In this document: piece after piece, positions 1 through 10,862 of the stretch
Numbering within the stretch: position 1 is the first letter of the stretch
How the letters are laid out: the number at the start of each line of letters is the position of its first letter
NCBI GenBank assembly: GCA_951804985.1
Contig: OX638133.1
Location: 7,708,501-7,772,500, forward strand
DNA from: Dryomyza anilis
Taxonomy: Eukaryota; Arthropoda; Insecta; Diptera; Dryomyzidae
DNA length: 64,000 nt
Direction: 5' to 3'
Program-made: the position numbers and the translations under genes
The notes under the pieces: generated by a model
Seen by the model: the letters and a program-made list of their open reading frames with translations, nothing else
Told to the model about the DNA's origin: nothing
The model's database searches: none

Positions 1-775
1 CCATTCACATTGGTCATTGTTTCCTCCGAGTTGACATTTTTAAGTCATTTTATTATGTAAATCTAAATTGTTGTCAACGTCGGGAAGCAGTACGATTTAG
101 TGCATGCAGCATTAAAGGGACCCTTATGAGCCCTCATCAGCTTAGTAAATGTCAAAGCATGTCGCACAAATAATATTGTCAGCCATGGCTTTGCAGGGTT
201 TTTCTGCTGAACAGAAAAATAAAAAAAGCACAAAATAAAAAAGCAAGTTCAGAAAAAATATACAAAAAATAAATAAAAAGTATAAAAAGAAATAAAATAT
301 TTATGTTTTTATTGTGTAGCAACATGACAAAAATGTCTTGTTAAAAATTTTGTTGTTGCTGTGGTAAATGTCAAGAATGGCATGGGTTGCTTTTTATTTA
401 AACCTTATTTTGTGGTCGTTTGTTGGTTGCTGTTCATTTTTTTATACGCTTTAGGTTAACAGGTTTATTTATTATTTAAATGAGAAGAGTTATTTGAAAA
501 CAGAAGGCAGACAACCTTATTAAAGCAGTTGGTTGGTTTTTTTTCGAAGATTTATACAATTGAAAATTATTTAAAGTACTTAGTTTTTGAGATAATTGAA
601 TTTTAAATTTAGCTTAAAATATTATGCAGTACGAAATTATTAACTCTTCTCAGTGTAAAAAAAAAAACAAATTTGTATATTTTCCACATAAGAATATTTT
701 GAGTGTTTCTAAAATAAAAAATGCATATTTTGCAAATAATGCGTTGTTTTTTTGATAGTTTAAAACATATGTCAA
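1..775. other. AT-rich intergenic DNA
   Basis: No exon, RNA gene or named element recognised. It contains A-rich and T-rich runs and no ORF with family-like content. Confidence 0.6.
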
Positions 776-1075
776 CCTCATTAGAAATTTTCCTGATGTT
801 TCATTGGGAAAATATCGGCTTTCCTTCTCATAAACCCTTCCCTTGTTATGTCCTTATAATGCTTACCATAGTAAGATTTAAGTTTGCCCATGTAGAAATT
901 GTACTGGAGTCATAATAGAGAATTGATAACTGAAGGTTTTTCCGTGTCATACCTCGATCAATTACATAACGAACATGATCTGGCTTCATGTGTACCATTT
1001 TGGCCCCAATCAGAGCTTTATTATTTAATCCTCATTATCAATTTACAATCGGATCTAATCGGAATCTAATCAGAA
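776..1075. mobile_element. Degenerate copy of the CCCTAG-type MITE
   Basis: Segments such as cattgggaaaatatcgg, ccttataatgcttaccatag and ttatttaatcctcattat line up in order with the better copies at 6088-6500 and 47723-48181. Ends are not clean, so the limits are approximate. Confidence 0.5.
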
Positions 1076-1099
1076 AAACTATACATATTTATAACCTAC

Positions 1100-1645
1100 A
1101 CTAAGAGTGAAAGGGTATATTCAGTTTGGTAAGCCGTTTGCAACACCCAGAAGGAAGCATCTCCGGTATGGAAAAGTATATATATTCTTGATCAGCATGA
1201 CCTCCTGAGTCCGTCTGTCCGTCTGTCTGTCTGTTAAAATCTCTACTACTTTTAAAATTGAAGAGCTAGATAAATGAAACTTATAACTTAGATTACTAAT
1301 ATACCTACGCTGTATGTGCGAAAAAATTGTGACCTATGATCCGACCACTTATGTTAAAATACCTCATATAAAATGTACATATAAAGATCAATTTTTATGT
1401 ATACGTGCTTAGGTAAACTTTTTTGGTCAAATATATATTGACATCATGCTCAAATACATGATAATAAAGTTTTCCGGCGAAAAGACTTGTGGTTCACAAA
1501 AAATAATCGAAATTCGGTACACCTACCCATTTGTAAATATGGGTATCAAATGAATGGAAATTCTTCAGCGATTGAATGTTTGTAGTTATTTTCAGGATTC
1601 GTATACCCTGGTATTTATAGTCGGCTTAGACCGACTATAATTTTG
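1100..1645. mobile_element. mini-me / Helentron-like non-autonomous element
   Basis: It holds agtatatatattcttgatca followed by a (GTCY)n run (gtccgtctgtccgtctgtc, about 1210-1232), the (TA)n-core-(GTCY)n layout described for dipteran mini-me elements, now linked to Helentron/DINE-1 elements. AGGGTATA at 1112-1119 is matched by TATACCCT at 1602-1609. A terminal hairpin follows with arms ATAGTCGG (1617-1624) and CCGACTAT (1631-1638). No protein is encoded. Confidence 0.65.
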
Positions 1646-2604
1646 ATAATCCTAACTATCATAATTACACCTACTTTAAAATTTCCCATGTGATCTAACC
1701 TTCCCAACTGGTTTTTTATTAAATGGGAAATTATCGGAATTACGTTGACAATATTGTGAAAATATTTTTATGAAATGTGAGAAAATCATTCAAATGAAAT
1801 CTATGTTTTTATTATTTTAAAGTGATACTTAATTCAATTTATTAAAACAATGTTCATAAATGCAAAACACCAAAAATTAGAATAATTTTATTTTTAAACC
1901 TTTTTTAAAATTATTTACAAAACTTTTTTTTATATTTTTTATTATAACATTTGAAACAAGTGCTTTACTTGTATGGATCTCTACATTATTAAATCAAACA
2001 ATATTCATTTTGAATATTCTTTAATGCTTTTCTGTTTTATTTCTAGTTTTTAAATGACGTTTATCTGCTAAGGTTTTGTCAAGTTTGTATCAAGAAAATA
2101 TATTTTGCTCAGGTCATAAATGGATGCATTTAGGTTAAACAAACTGATCGAATGGAACATAATCATGTCCCTTGAAAAGTACCCAATAATGTAACTGCGT
2201 TACATTCTTATGAGTTGATATTACAACAGACAAAATTTTTGGCAGGGTCGAAGCAGTTTCGAATTTTTTTCACATTTTTCAAACAGACAAATGCGTAGTT
2301 TGTATCAAAATCTGCCTGTTTCACAAAATTTGACAACCTCCCGAGCCAAAATTTCTGGTATTTTTCAGGGCATATTTCCGGCAAACGCACAGCTAAATTG
2401 GTTATCAAGGGAAGTGTATAGCAGGTTGTAAAATTTGATCCATTTTAATGGCAGATTGAAGCCATAATTTAGGAATGTGCAGAAAACAGATAGCTTTTGA
2501 TACAAACTTCGCCTTTGTCTGTATTTTTTTTTTTTTACAAATTAACCAACGCTCAGGGGATGCCCCCTATTCATGCAATGCACAAAGTTGATCGTAACAA
2601 TGTA

Positions 2605-4014
2605 TTATAGGTTAAGGGGAGGAGGAAAGATGGAGTCGTGTCGGTGGATATTTGCTTTAAATTTCCCGATATTAAAAATGTCGGGAAAAACAGACGCAGG
2701 GAGATTGTTCCACAAACGTATCGTGCGACTGAAGAACGAATTCTCTCGGTAATGCGTGGTTCTATTGAGAGCCGAGTGAACTACGAAGGGGTGGGCTTTG
2801 TTTGATGCCCGAGTAGAACGAGAGAATACACGACCTGGTGGAAGCAGGCCATGTATTTCCCTCGAACACTTACCATTGTAATACCTATAAAACAGGCTTA
2901 CACACCCTACGGTCCTTCGGTGCTCAAGAGAACCAATAGAGGATGAAATATTTTCATCCCCTATTAAATATATTGCACGCTGTTGGATTCGATTCAGGAA
3001 CTCCAAAGAAGATTTTGAAGCCCCTGCCCATATGTGCGAATTGTATTCCATCTTAGGCCGAATATAGGTGGTGTAGACAGTGCGCAAGTCAGCAGGAGTG
3101 AAGTATGTCTTACACCGCTTTAAAAAACCGAGGCACTTGGCCGCCTCTTTCGACACGTCAAATATGTGATCATTCCAACGGAGATCACATTTGATTGATA
3201 TGCCCAGAACGTCAAGAGCAGCTGACTCTGCAATATCCACAGCACCCATATTAAGGGGAGGTAGGGTTGAATCCATTCTTTTGTGAGATAACAGACAACA
3301 TTGGGTCTTGCGTGCATTAAAATCAACTCTATTTGCAAGACCCCACTCGGAGATTGTTTTAAGGTCATTATTGAGTGTGTCATTCATTGTCTGCCTCTTA
3401 CTCTCAATCTCCAAAGAGTTTGGGCGCTTGTTGAACGAATATGAGTGACAGATGTTACTGTCATCTGCCAAGGAATGGATTGGGTTTTGGGTCGATGACA
3501 GAAGGTCATTGATAAAAACCAGAAATAGGGACGGGGATTGGACAGAACCCTGCGGGACTCCAGAATTGATGGAATGTTGTTCTGAGAAAACACCATCCAT
3601 CGCAACTCGTATTGAACGACCCTGGAGAAAACTCGATATCCATCGAGTAAAAGAATTACCGTCACCATATGCAATAAGTTTTGATACCAGGGCTTCATGC
3701 CACACTCGATCAAAAGCCTTGGAAATATCAAGAGCAACCACCTTACTTTCCCCGAAAAGATGAATACAATTTTTCCACTTTTCGGAGAGGAACGCCATCA
3801 AGTGACCTGTGGTTCTGGCCCTACTGAAACCATATTGGCGGTCACTGAGCAATTCGTTGTGCTCAAGATAGTTCACAAGGTGGAAGTTAATTACGCTCTC
3901 CATTACCTTGGAGAGTGCAGAGCATATTGGAATGGGTCGGTAATTGGCAGGGTTCGTAGCCTCGCCCTTTTTCGTAGCCTCGCCCTTGGCTGGACATTGG
4001 CAACCTTCCAACAA
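2605..4014 (-). pseudogene. LINE reverse transcriptase, main open segment
   Basis: 469 codons. RT motifs are visible: NPANYRPIPICSALSKVMES, DRQYGFSRARTTG, VVALDISKAFDRVWH (first catalytic Asp), SGVPQGSVQSPSLF and LADDSN (catalytic Asp pair, with Leu where Tyr or Phe is usual). The C-terminal part has RLWNNLPASVFPD. The reading frame is entered through a frameshift close to an 18-bp direct repeat at about 3962-3998. Confidence 0.85.
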
Positions 4015-4860
4015 GATGGAAAAACTCCTGTCGTGTAGGAGATGTTGAAAAGGTTACACAATGGACAAGCCAGCGTTGACGCACACTTCTTCAACACATG
4101 GGCCGATATGCCATCTGGCCCGGAGGCTTTGTTAATATTGAGATTTGCTAAAACCTTTTTAACTGCCCGAGTTCGAAAATGTATCTCCGGCATTGCAGAA
4201 GAAACAAATTCAACGACGGGCAGTGGTTGATTGCTATCTGGGAGCGTTGAATTATTTGCAAATAATTCTGCCAAGAGATTAGCTTTATCAACCGGGTCAG
4301 TGAAGGTCTGGCCATTCATAACAAGGGTTTAAGTAGACGATGTCGTCTGATTCTTCACCCTTTTAGCAAATGACCAGAAATTTTTACTACCTCTATGGTA
4401 GAGAAGGACCTTTTTGCGCGCGTTTTATTCGTGGAGAAACTTTTCAGGCGCGATCACGGCATTACAGCGATTCCTAGCCTGTATGCGAAGTCTTTCAGTA
4501 TCAGCATTCTTATTAGAACGCCAATTCTGAAAGGCTTCCTCTTTCGACCTGACTGCAATCCTGCAAGTCTCATTAAACCAAGAGTGGTCCTTGGGTTTAA
4601 TGCTAATCTTTTTAGAAGGTATGAAGGACCGCATACCCAATAAAATAATATTTTGTACCATTAAGGCCGCGGCATTTATGTCTCTATCTGCGAAACACAA
4701 TTTCCAATTAAAGTTGCGAAAAATATCATTTAACGCAACCCAATTTGCTTTTTCGTAAAGCCATACAGTTCTCTTCGGAACATTTTGTCTCGGGATAACT
4801 CGACCAGTTACATGACAAACATATTCTGGCCATAATCTTCCGTAATAAACGAATTGAGTA
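3965..4860 (-). pseudogene. LINE ORF2 N-terminal remnant, frameshifted, two in-frame stops
   Basis: Reading from 4845 down, one frame gives NVPKRTVWLYEKANWVALND, FADRDINAAALM, DHSWFNETCR, NARKKVLLYHRGSKNFWSF, AMPEIHFRTRAVKKVLANLN, KASGPDGISAHVLKKCA and FPSCWKVANVQP. In-frame TAA codons sit near 4425 and 4329. It then goes out of frame with the RT segment near 3990. This is the linker between the lost endonuclease and the RT fingers. It is clearly non-functional. Confidence 0.8.
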
Positions 4861-5084
4861 AAAAATTGTAAATTTTGTATACTTATTTTTCATATAACGA
4901 ACATTTTTCATGTTAAACACATTCTGTATGATGATACCATCATTTACATATTCTTTAAAATGAATTGTTTTATATATATTTAAATATTTTGCATTTTCGA
5001 AAATGATGTCTTGAATGCTGCCAATGCTCTCTTTCGTAAAGAACCAATTCGTATTGAGACCAATCCAAAGGATTTTTCTAGTTT

Positions 5085-5260
5085 TTACTCAACCCAGTAT
5101 GCCATTTGTTTCGATATCGTTACTAGGTAAATGTGAGAAAAAGAAGAATTCACACAATATCTGAGACTTTATCGTAACGGTATCGAGGGTCAAATTGGAT
5201 CTAAGTGGTAGGCAGATTAAAGTAAATATAACACGTTCTGTCAACGCAAAACAAAGTATA
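5085..5260. repeat. GATATCG-family repeat, fragment 1
   Basis: It contains gccatttgtttcgatatcgt, then actttatcgtaacggtatcg, caaattggatctaagtggt and acgttctgtc. The same blocks in the same order recur at 6525-6690 (opposite strand) and partly at 9455-9810. Confidence 0.6.
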
Positions 5261-6087
5261 CGAGCGAATATTACAGAAAAAGCTAAATATATGAAAACTG
5301 CAACAGATACATGAACGCGTGTTTGCGAAGAATACGGACAAAAAATTAGCGTGTATCTTTTTGGTTTTTTATAGTCAATAAATTAACTGCTCCAAATCCA
5401 GAAGAATAAATCTTGTTTACTTTTTTGATAACTAAGTAATTTTCTTACTTAATATTCAGATGATACATTCTAGTATTTTAGTAGCATTTTATTGATATTT
5501 GTGAAATTCTACTATTTTTCTCCTGTTTAAGATATTTGTTTCCCTCCGTGTATGACGTAAACTTGAGAACGCTGATGTTTTGTGTTCTTTTATTTTTGAT
5601 AAAACTAATATTTATGGGACTGTGAATTAGAAAACACGACATTAATGTTAGGACTGTTCAGATAAAAGTCACAAGAAGAAATCATTAGGTTCAAAGTATG
5701 ACAGTTCATGCACAGTTTCGTTTGCTCTGAAGTAAAAATGAAAATGCCTATTGTCGTTGATGAGGGTACTCAAACGGTGCAACAACCCAGCAGAAAATTG
5801 ATTCGTTTCTTAGTTTTTAAGATTAATTTAAGTTCGAAATTAATTCGGAATAGAATTTAACGTAAATGTATCTATTTCCGACACGCTAAGATAAAAACAA
5901 CCCAGTCTGTCATGTATCAGAGACCTTCGATACCTCGAAGCGATCTCGTTGCTTTCTCGATTCTAATTTTTATAATTGTTCGTACATTAAAATTTTTTTG
6001 ACAAGATACGATATTTAAACATTTATCAAATCGATATCGCAATATTTTTCGCAGCAATCTCGAACTTTGATTGTTTTTTTCTTCGAT

Positions 6088-6500
6088 CACTAGTAAAAAT
6101 TTGCCCGATGCGTCATCGGGAAATGATCGGGTTTTCGTTGGGTAAGTCCTATTAGAGAAAATATGATCATTGCCTTTGCGTGCCCTTATCATGCTTACCA
6201 TACCAGGGTTTGCATTATCTAAATAGTCAATGTTCCCGATCATAGCTACATTATTTGTTCCTCATAACAAAATGACATCAGACAATGATCGAGGTTTAAT
6301 GAGAGAAACCCTATTATGCTCGGGCTCTGACAAGGCAAATGTCGGGTAAATAATAAAATAGGGAATTTCCCGATCAGTACATGATCATGGCGTGAGGTCA
6401 GTGCGTTACAAGGACATTATGGGCCTCGTCATATACCGATCATCTCAAATAATGACATGATCACTGCATGACCATGGCCCTACCAAAATTTCTGCTAGGG
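6088..6500 (-). mobile_element. CCCTAG-type MITE, copy A
   Basis: 413 bp. The left end is cactagtaaaaatttgccc and the right end ccaaaatttctgctaggg. Taken with copy B this gives terminal inverted repeats CCCTAGTRGAAATTT. It contains many short GATCATG-type palindromic words. Orientation is opposite to copy B at 47723-48181. It has no coding capacity; the 108-codon minus-strand frame here is a by-product. Confidence 0.75.
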
Positions 6501-6524
6501 ATATCGTTCTGATTTCGAAAAATT

Positions 6525-6690
6525 TCTCGTATCGAGAATACTCCGACAGAACGTTCCGATATCTACCTACCATCTAGGTGCAATTTGACGCTCGATATCG
6601 TTACGAGAACGAGTCCAATAACGTGTAATTTCTCCATCTACTCGCAATGATCTCGTAATGATATCGATACGAATGGCGTACTGGAAATTT
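6525..6690 (-). repeat. GATATCG-family repeat, fragment 2
   Basis: On the minus strand it reads tacgccattcgtatcgatat, then ttctcgtaacgatatcgagc, gtcaaattgcacctag and acgttctgtc, parallel to fragment 1. Confidence 0.6.
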
Positions 6691-7170
6691 ACGTAAAAAT
6701 ACCATTTGCCACGAGTTTTTTTAAAATCTTTCGTAATTTAAAAGAAATAAAAAAAAACCTGACGGATTTAAATTCACGGATTTGGTATACTTACTTTAAG
6801 TTTGAAAATTTCATAAAATACAATAATTGAAATTCCCCAAAAATCCGTATATAAAAAAAACTTTTTCTTTAACTATATGGAAAGGTAATTTTTAATGCTT
6901 GAAATTTTAGCCAAAATACAATACTGAACACTTTTAAAAAAAATATTTTTGTAGTTTTCAGGGATGTAATCGAAACTGAATAAATTTAATAATGCGTTTA
7001 AAGTTTGGATATAAAACTTGGATGTCTTTTAAAAGATAAGAATTCAAAATTTTGATGCATTAATCGGTAGAGATTTATATGGAAATTTAAAACTTGCATT
7101 CATCTGTATTTTAGGCTTGGGATTTACGACTTCAATTCAGATCTGAATAGACCTAACATTTTCTGCTGGG

Positions 7171-9412
7171 ATACTATGATACAAACTGGCACATATCAAC
7201 ATGACGAAAGAGGTTACATTTGACGACACAGAAACCCAACGACATGTGCAATATTAGAATGAGGTTCCGGAAGACAATTCACAGAGATTTAAAGTGAAAT
7301 TAATGAAATCACTTAGAGTTGTTTAAAAGTCACTTAACTAATTTGAAATAAAACACACTGCAGTTTAAATAATTTTTATGTAAAATGTTTTTATTTATTG
7401 ATTCATTTATTTATTAAATATTTACTTGCATATTTAGTCATTAAACATGTAGATTACACTACGTAAGTATGCATTATATATTTATAAGTTGTATTTTTTT
7501 TTTTCAATTTAACATAATCCTTACATATTACAGCAATAATTAAATTCAGTTACATTATATAGATGCATTTAATTTTAACACTAAAGTTTACATTATATTA
7601 ATATGTTTGATTTCGTACATTTTTGCTGTTTTAAGTGTCGGTTTTTTGAATTATTTTTTAAATGTATTTTTATTTATTTTTTTTTTAATTTTGCATATAT
7701 ATTTTTGCTACATAATATTAATGTTCATTTTAAATATTTATGTTTACTTAACTTATTTTAATTACATGTTTATTTTGTTGCATATGCAAATATGCGCTTA
7801 TTAGCTATTTTAATATTTATTATAACATTTATTTCGATTTTATATTAATTTAACATTTACAGTATTTAATTACAGTGTTTAACAAAAGCTTATTACAAAA
7901 AAATTAATAATAATAATAATAAAAAATATATCAAGTGCGTACTTTATACAAAATTAAATGCAGTTTTTGAGAATACAAAATTAAATTATATAATAAAAAA
8001 AAAACAGTCTGTTTATAGTAATTTTTTTTAGGTTTACATTTTACACGTTTCATTAGTTTTGTTAGTTTAAATATTTATTTTATTATTAAGTTTTGTTTTA
8101 AAATGCATTTTCAGTAATTATATTAATGCTTATGGCGGTGTAAAATAGTTAATGTGTCATGGTTTCATTTTTACATTTATGAAATATTCACTTTTTTCAT
8201 TGTTTAACAAAAATTGAAAATGTAAAATACACTTTTTAATAAATTATAAACGTTTTTTTTAGCTTTAACTTTGAAGAATATGTAATAAAAATTAAATTAA
8301 CTATAATTTTTAAGCAATTATAAAAAGCATAAATTACATAAAATATTTAAAATGGCTTCAATTGAAAAGGAAATACAAATTCTAAAACAAAAACTATAAA
8401 CTATACAAAAAAAAATACATTTATATAAAAGAAGTTAACATTAACTATAGATATGCATAAATTTAATATGGCTAATTGGAAAGTTTAGAAATATTTATTA
8501 TGATTATGCTCGTGATAAGTGTGTTGATGATGATGATACTTCTTCTCTGATGATTTTTAATGCTGTGTGCTGAAGGATTTTTAATATGTTTGCCTTTAAT
8601 TAGTACTACATTCACTATAGCTAATATTTTTTTTACAACTATTTATGTTTGTCATGAATTAGAAACTATTTAGTTTAAGCAGCTTAATGTCTAAAGCATT
8701 ATTTTATATTTTTAACTTGCCTACATCTCACTAAAATGGTTTATTATCTCTTTTAAATATTATAATAATCATTTCAAGTAATTTAGTAGTAGAATATAAA
8801 TTATGCAATTATATTAATAATGAAATTTTAATGAAATATGTAATATCACAGGTACATTTTTTTATTTATTAATATTTATATATAGTAGCAAACAGAAAAA
8901 ATAGTTTTCAATTTATAACTATTTTTTTTTAAATTAAAAAATCTCTACAAAACAATAATTACTATGCATATTATATGCATCACTTTAATATAATTCGTGG
9001 GTGTTGATTTTTACGGCTTATTCATTTTTTCCTAAGCATGTCATATTAAAAAGAAAACTGTTTAAACTAAAAAAAACTATATAAATATTCAAAAATATAA
9101 ACTATAAACTACAACGCTGTTTTACTTTAAAATGTCAGGACTAATTTGATTATAAAATGAAATTTTAATATGGCTTTTACTTTTTAAGATATTTACATTT
9201 GAACTCAATACGTATGAATTTGCAAAGACTTTTTTTAGCATTTATTAATATTCTAGGAAAAATTCTATTTTGATTTTTAACATTAATTTTCGTTTAAAAG
9301 ATGTATAAACATTGCAAATTTCAAATGTTTGTGTATTATTTTTGAAGAAATTACTGAATATAACGAGCTTTATTTGAAGTTTCCATTAAAAATGTTGATA
9401 ATAATAAACTAG
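7171..9412. other. Very AT-rich intergenic stretch
   Basis: More than 2 kb of low-complexity A/T DNA with scattered T and A runs and a few TAA microrepeats (near 7905). I see no gene, TIR pair or array in it. Confidence 0.6.
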
Positions 9413-9815
9413 TAAGGTCCAGTACAGATCTAGAAGGGATCCAGTAAGGATCCAGTATCCAATCGTTTCGATATCGTTACGAGATTAATGCGAGCTGAAT
9501 GATAATACTGAAAATAATAAACCATTTTGAAGTTTCCATCAAAAATGTTAATACTAAACTTGTAAGGTCCAGTACAGATCCAGTAAGGATCCAGTAAGGA
9601 TCCTGTTAAGATCCAGTATCCAATCGTTTCAATATCGTTACGAGATTAATGCGAATACTAAACTTGTGAGGTCCAGTACAGATCCAGTAAGGATCCTGTT
9701 AAGATTCAGTAAGGATCCAGTAAAAAACAAGTATCTAATCGTATCGATATCGTTACGCGTAGACGATATTGGCCACTTTATCGTAGCGATATCGAGCGTC
9801 AAATTGGAACTGCAT
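9413..9815. repeat. Three tandem copies of a GGATCC/GATATCG repeat
   Basis: Each copy begins ctwgtaaggtccagtacaga, has one or more gatccagtaag words, and runs into ccaatcgtttcgatatcgtt. Copy starts are near 9413, 9560 and 9668. The last copy continues into ttatcgtagcgatatcgagc and caaattggaactgc, linking it to the fragments at 5085 and 6525. Confidence 0.75.
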
Positions 9816-9837
9816 AAATCATTTTTTTTTTGAGTTA

Positions 9838-10154
9838 TTGATAATTTTTCCCCGAAAATTCATCCCGAGACAATTTATCCGAGAAAAATTCTTCATCGAA
9901 TTAATTCTTTCCCAGACAATTCTTCTTCGAGATAATTCTTTGCCGAGAATATTTTGTGGGGAAGAATTGTTTTGGAGAATTGATTGGAGAGAAATTGATT
10001 CGGGTAAGAATCTAGGGATGAAATGTCTAGGGATGAATTGCCCTAGACATTTCATCCCTAGACAATTCATCACAAACAATTCTTCTCCGATTAAATTCTT
10101 TCTCGGATAATTTTTCTTCGAGATTATTCTTTCCCGCGAAAATTGTACGGGTAA
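9838..10154. repeat. Degenerate GACAATTC-type repeat block, mixed orientation
   Basis: About 20-bp degenerate units (gacaattcttcttcgagata and similar) run in one sense up to about 9945, switch to the opposite sense, then switch again around a perfect hairpin at 10011-10062. The same unit type fills 47030-49720. The long open frames on both strands here are repeat artefacts. Confidence 0.7.
10011..10062. repeat. Perfect 22-bp inverted repeat, 8-nt loop
   Basis: The left arm 10011-10032 and right arm 10041-10062 are exact reverse complements (arm core GGGATGAAATGTCTAGGG) around the loop ATGAATTG. Confidence 0.9.
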
Positions 10155-10493
10155 ATTTTGTTTCGAGGAAGAATTGTCTGGGGTTGAATTGTTCAGAGAA
10201 GAACTGTTTCGGGGAATAATGGTCAGGGTAGAATTGTCGGGTAATAAAATGGGTACATACAAACAAAATACTATAAAATTAATAGTCTCATGTCTTATGC
10301 TTTTGACACTAACTTTAGTTTAAACTTTGCGTTTAGTCTATACAGCAAAAATGAAGTTTTTATTTTGTTTCGGGGAAGAATTGTCTGGGGTTAAATTGTT
10401 CAGAGAAGAACTGTTTCGGGGAATAATGGTCAGGGTAGAATTGTCGGGTAATAAAATGGGTACATACAAACAAAATACTATAAAATTAATAGT
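10155..10493. repeat. 132-bp direct duplication with a copied insert between the copies
   Basis: 10155-10286 and 10362-10493 match at 130 of 132 positions by eye. The DNA at 10281-10362 between and overlapping them is an 82-bp exact match to 13128-13209. AATAGT is shared at the left junction. Confidence 0.9.
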
Positions 10494-10672
10494 TTTTTTT
10501 TATATTAAAATTAGACAATAGTATAATTATTATTTTAATCGGTATAATATTAATTTATGTTTGAATTTATATAAAAAATATTAATGTTTTGCATACTGCT
10601 AAATCAAGAATGGATCCTTTAAGAAATTTATGCGATTTTAGGCGATCTATGTCTGTGAATATTCAATATGTA

Positions 10673-10862
10673 CACCCAGAAAAAAATTGCCTCAAATCCC
10701 ATTAAAATTGGTCAATAGGACAATTATTGATTTAATAGTACACCAAAAATAAATATTTTCATGTAAACTCAATGGCAATGTCATGGTATTTTCTTGTATT
10801 TAATGTTATTTTCCGATTAAAATAATAATTTATCCTATTGACTATTTTTAATAGTAAAAAAC
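10673..10862. mobile_element. MITE with CACCCAGAAAAAAAT end, right end lost
   Basis: Left end CACCCAGAAAAAAATTG at 10673. Sub-terminal ttggtcaataggacaattat is mirrored at 10822-10850 (tcctattgactatttttaat). It shares the sub-terminal arms with the element at 21076-21293. Confidence 0.6.

Larger units (their letters stand above)
2524..4862 (-). mobile_element. 5'-truncated, decayed LINE (jockey/CR1-like non-LTR retrotransposon)
   Basis: On the minus strand the recognisable ORF2 starts near 4845 (RLWPEYVCHVTGR) without any endonuclease domain. It continues through the linker (KNFWSFAKRVKN), reverse transcriptase and C-terminal region, and ends with a short 3' UTR and an A-tail (T run at about 2524-2536 on the plus strand). 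5' truncation and a 3' A-tail are the normal signature of LINE insertion. I could not find a target-site duplication. Clade assignment is by recalled sequence style only. Confidence 0.85.
5786..7170. mobile_element. 1.4 kb element with 13-bp perfect TIRs
   Basis: The left end CCCAGCAGAAAAT (5786-5798) is matched exactly by ATTTTCTGCTGGG (7158-7170). There is no transposase ORF. A smaller MITE (6088-6500) and a GATATCG-family block (6525-6690) lie inside, so the element is composite or nested. Confidence 0.6.

Noticed and set aside
3452..4230. Plus-strand frames of about 60-113 codons
   Set aside because: Antisense to the LINE reverse transcriptase.
5736..5870. Short plus-strand frame starting MKMPIVVDEGTQTVQQ
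   Set aside because: Runs straight into the TIR of the element at 5786, ends after about 40 codons, and resembles no family I know.
9819..10521. Several 64-147 codon frames on both strands
   Set aside because: Same repeat type; content is Asn/Ser/Phe/Arg-rich repetition without domains.
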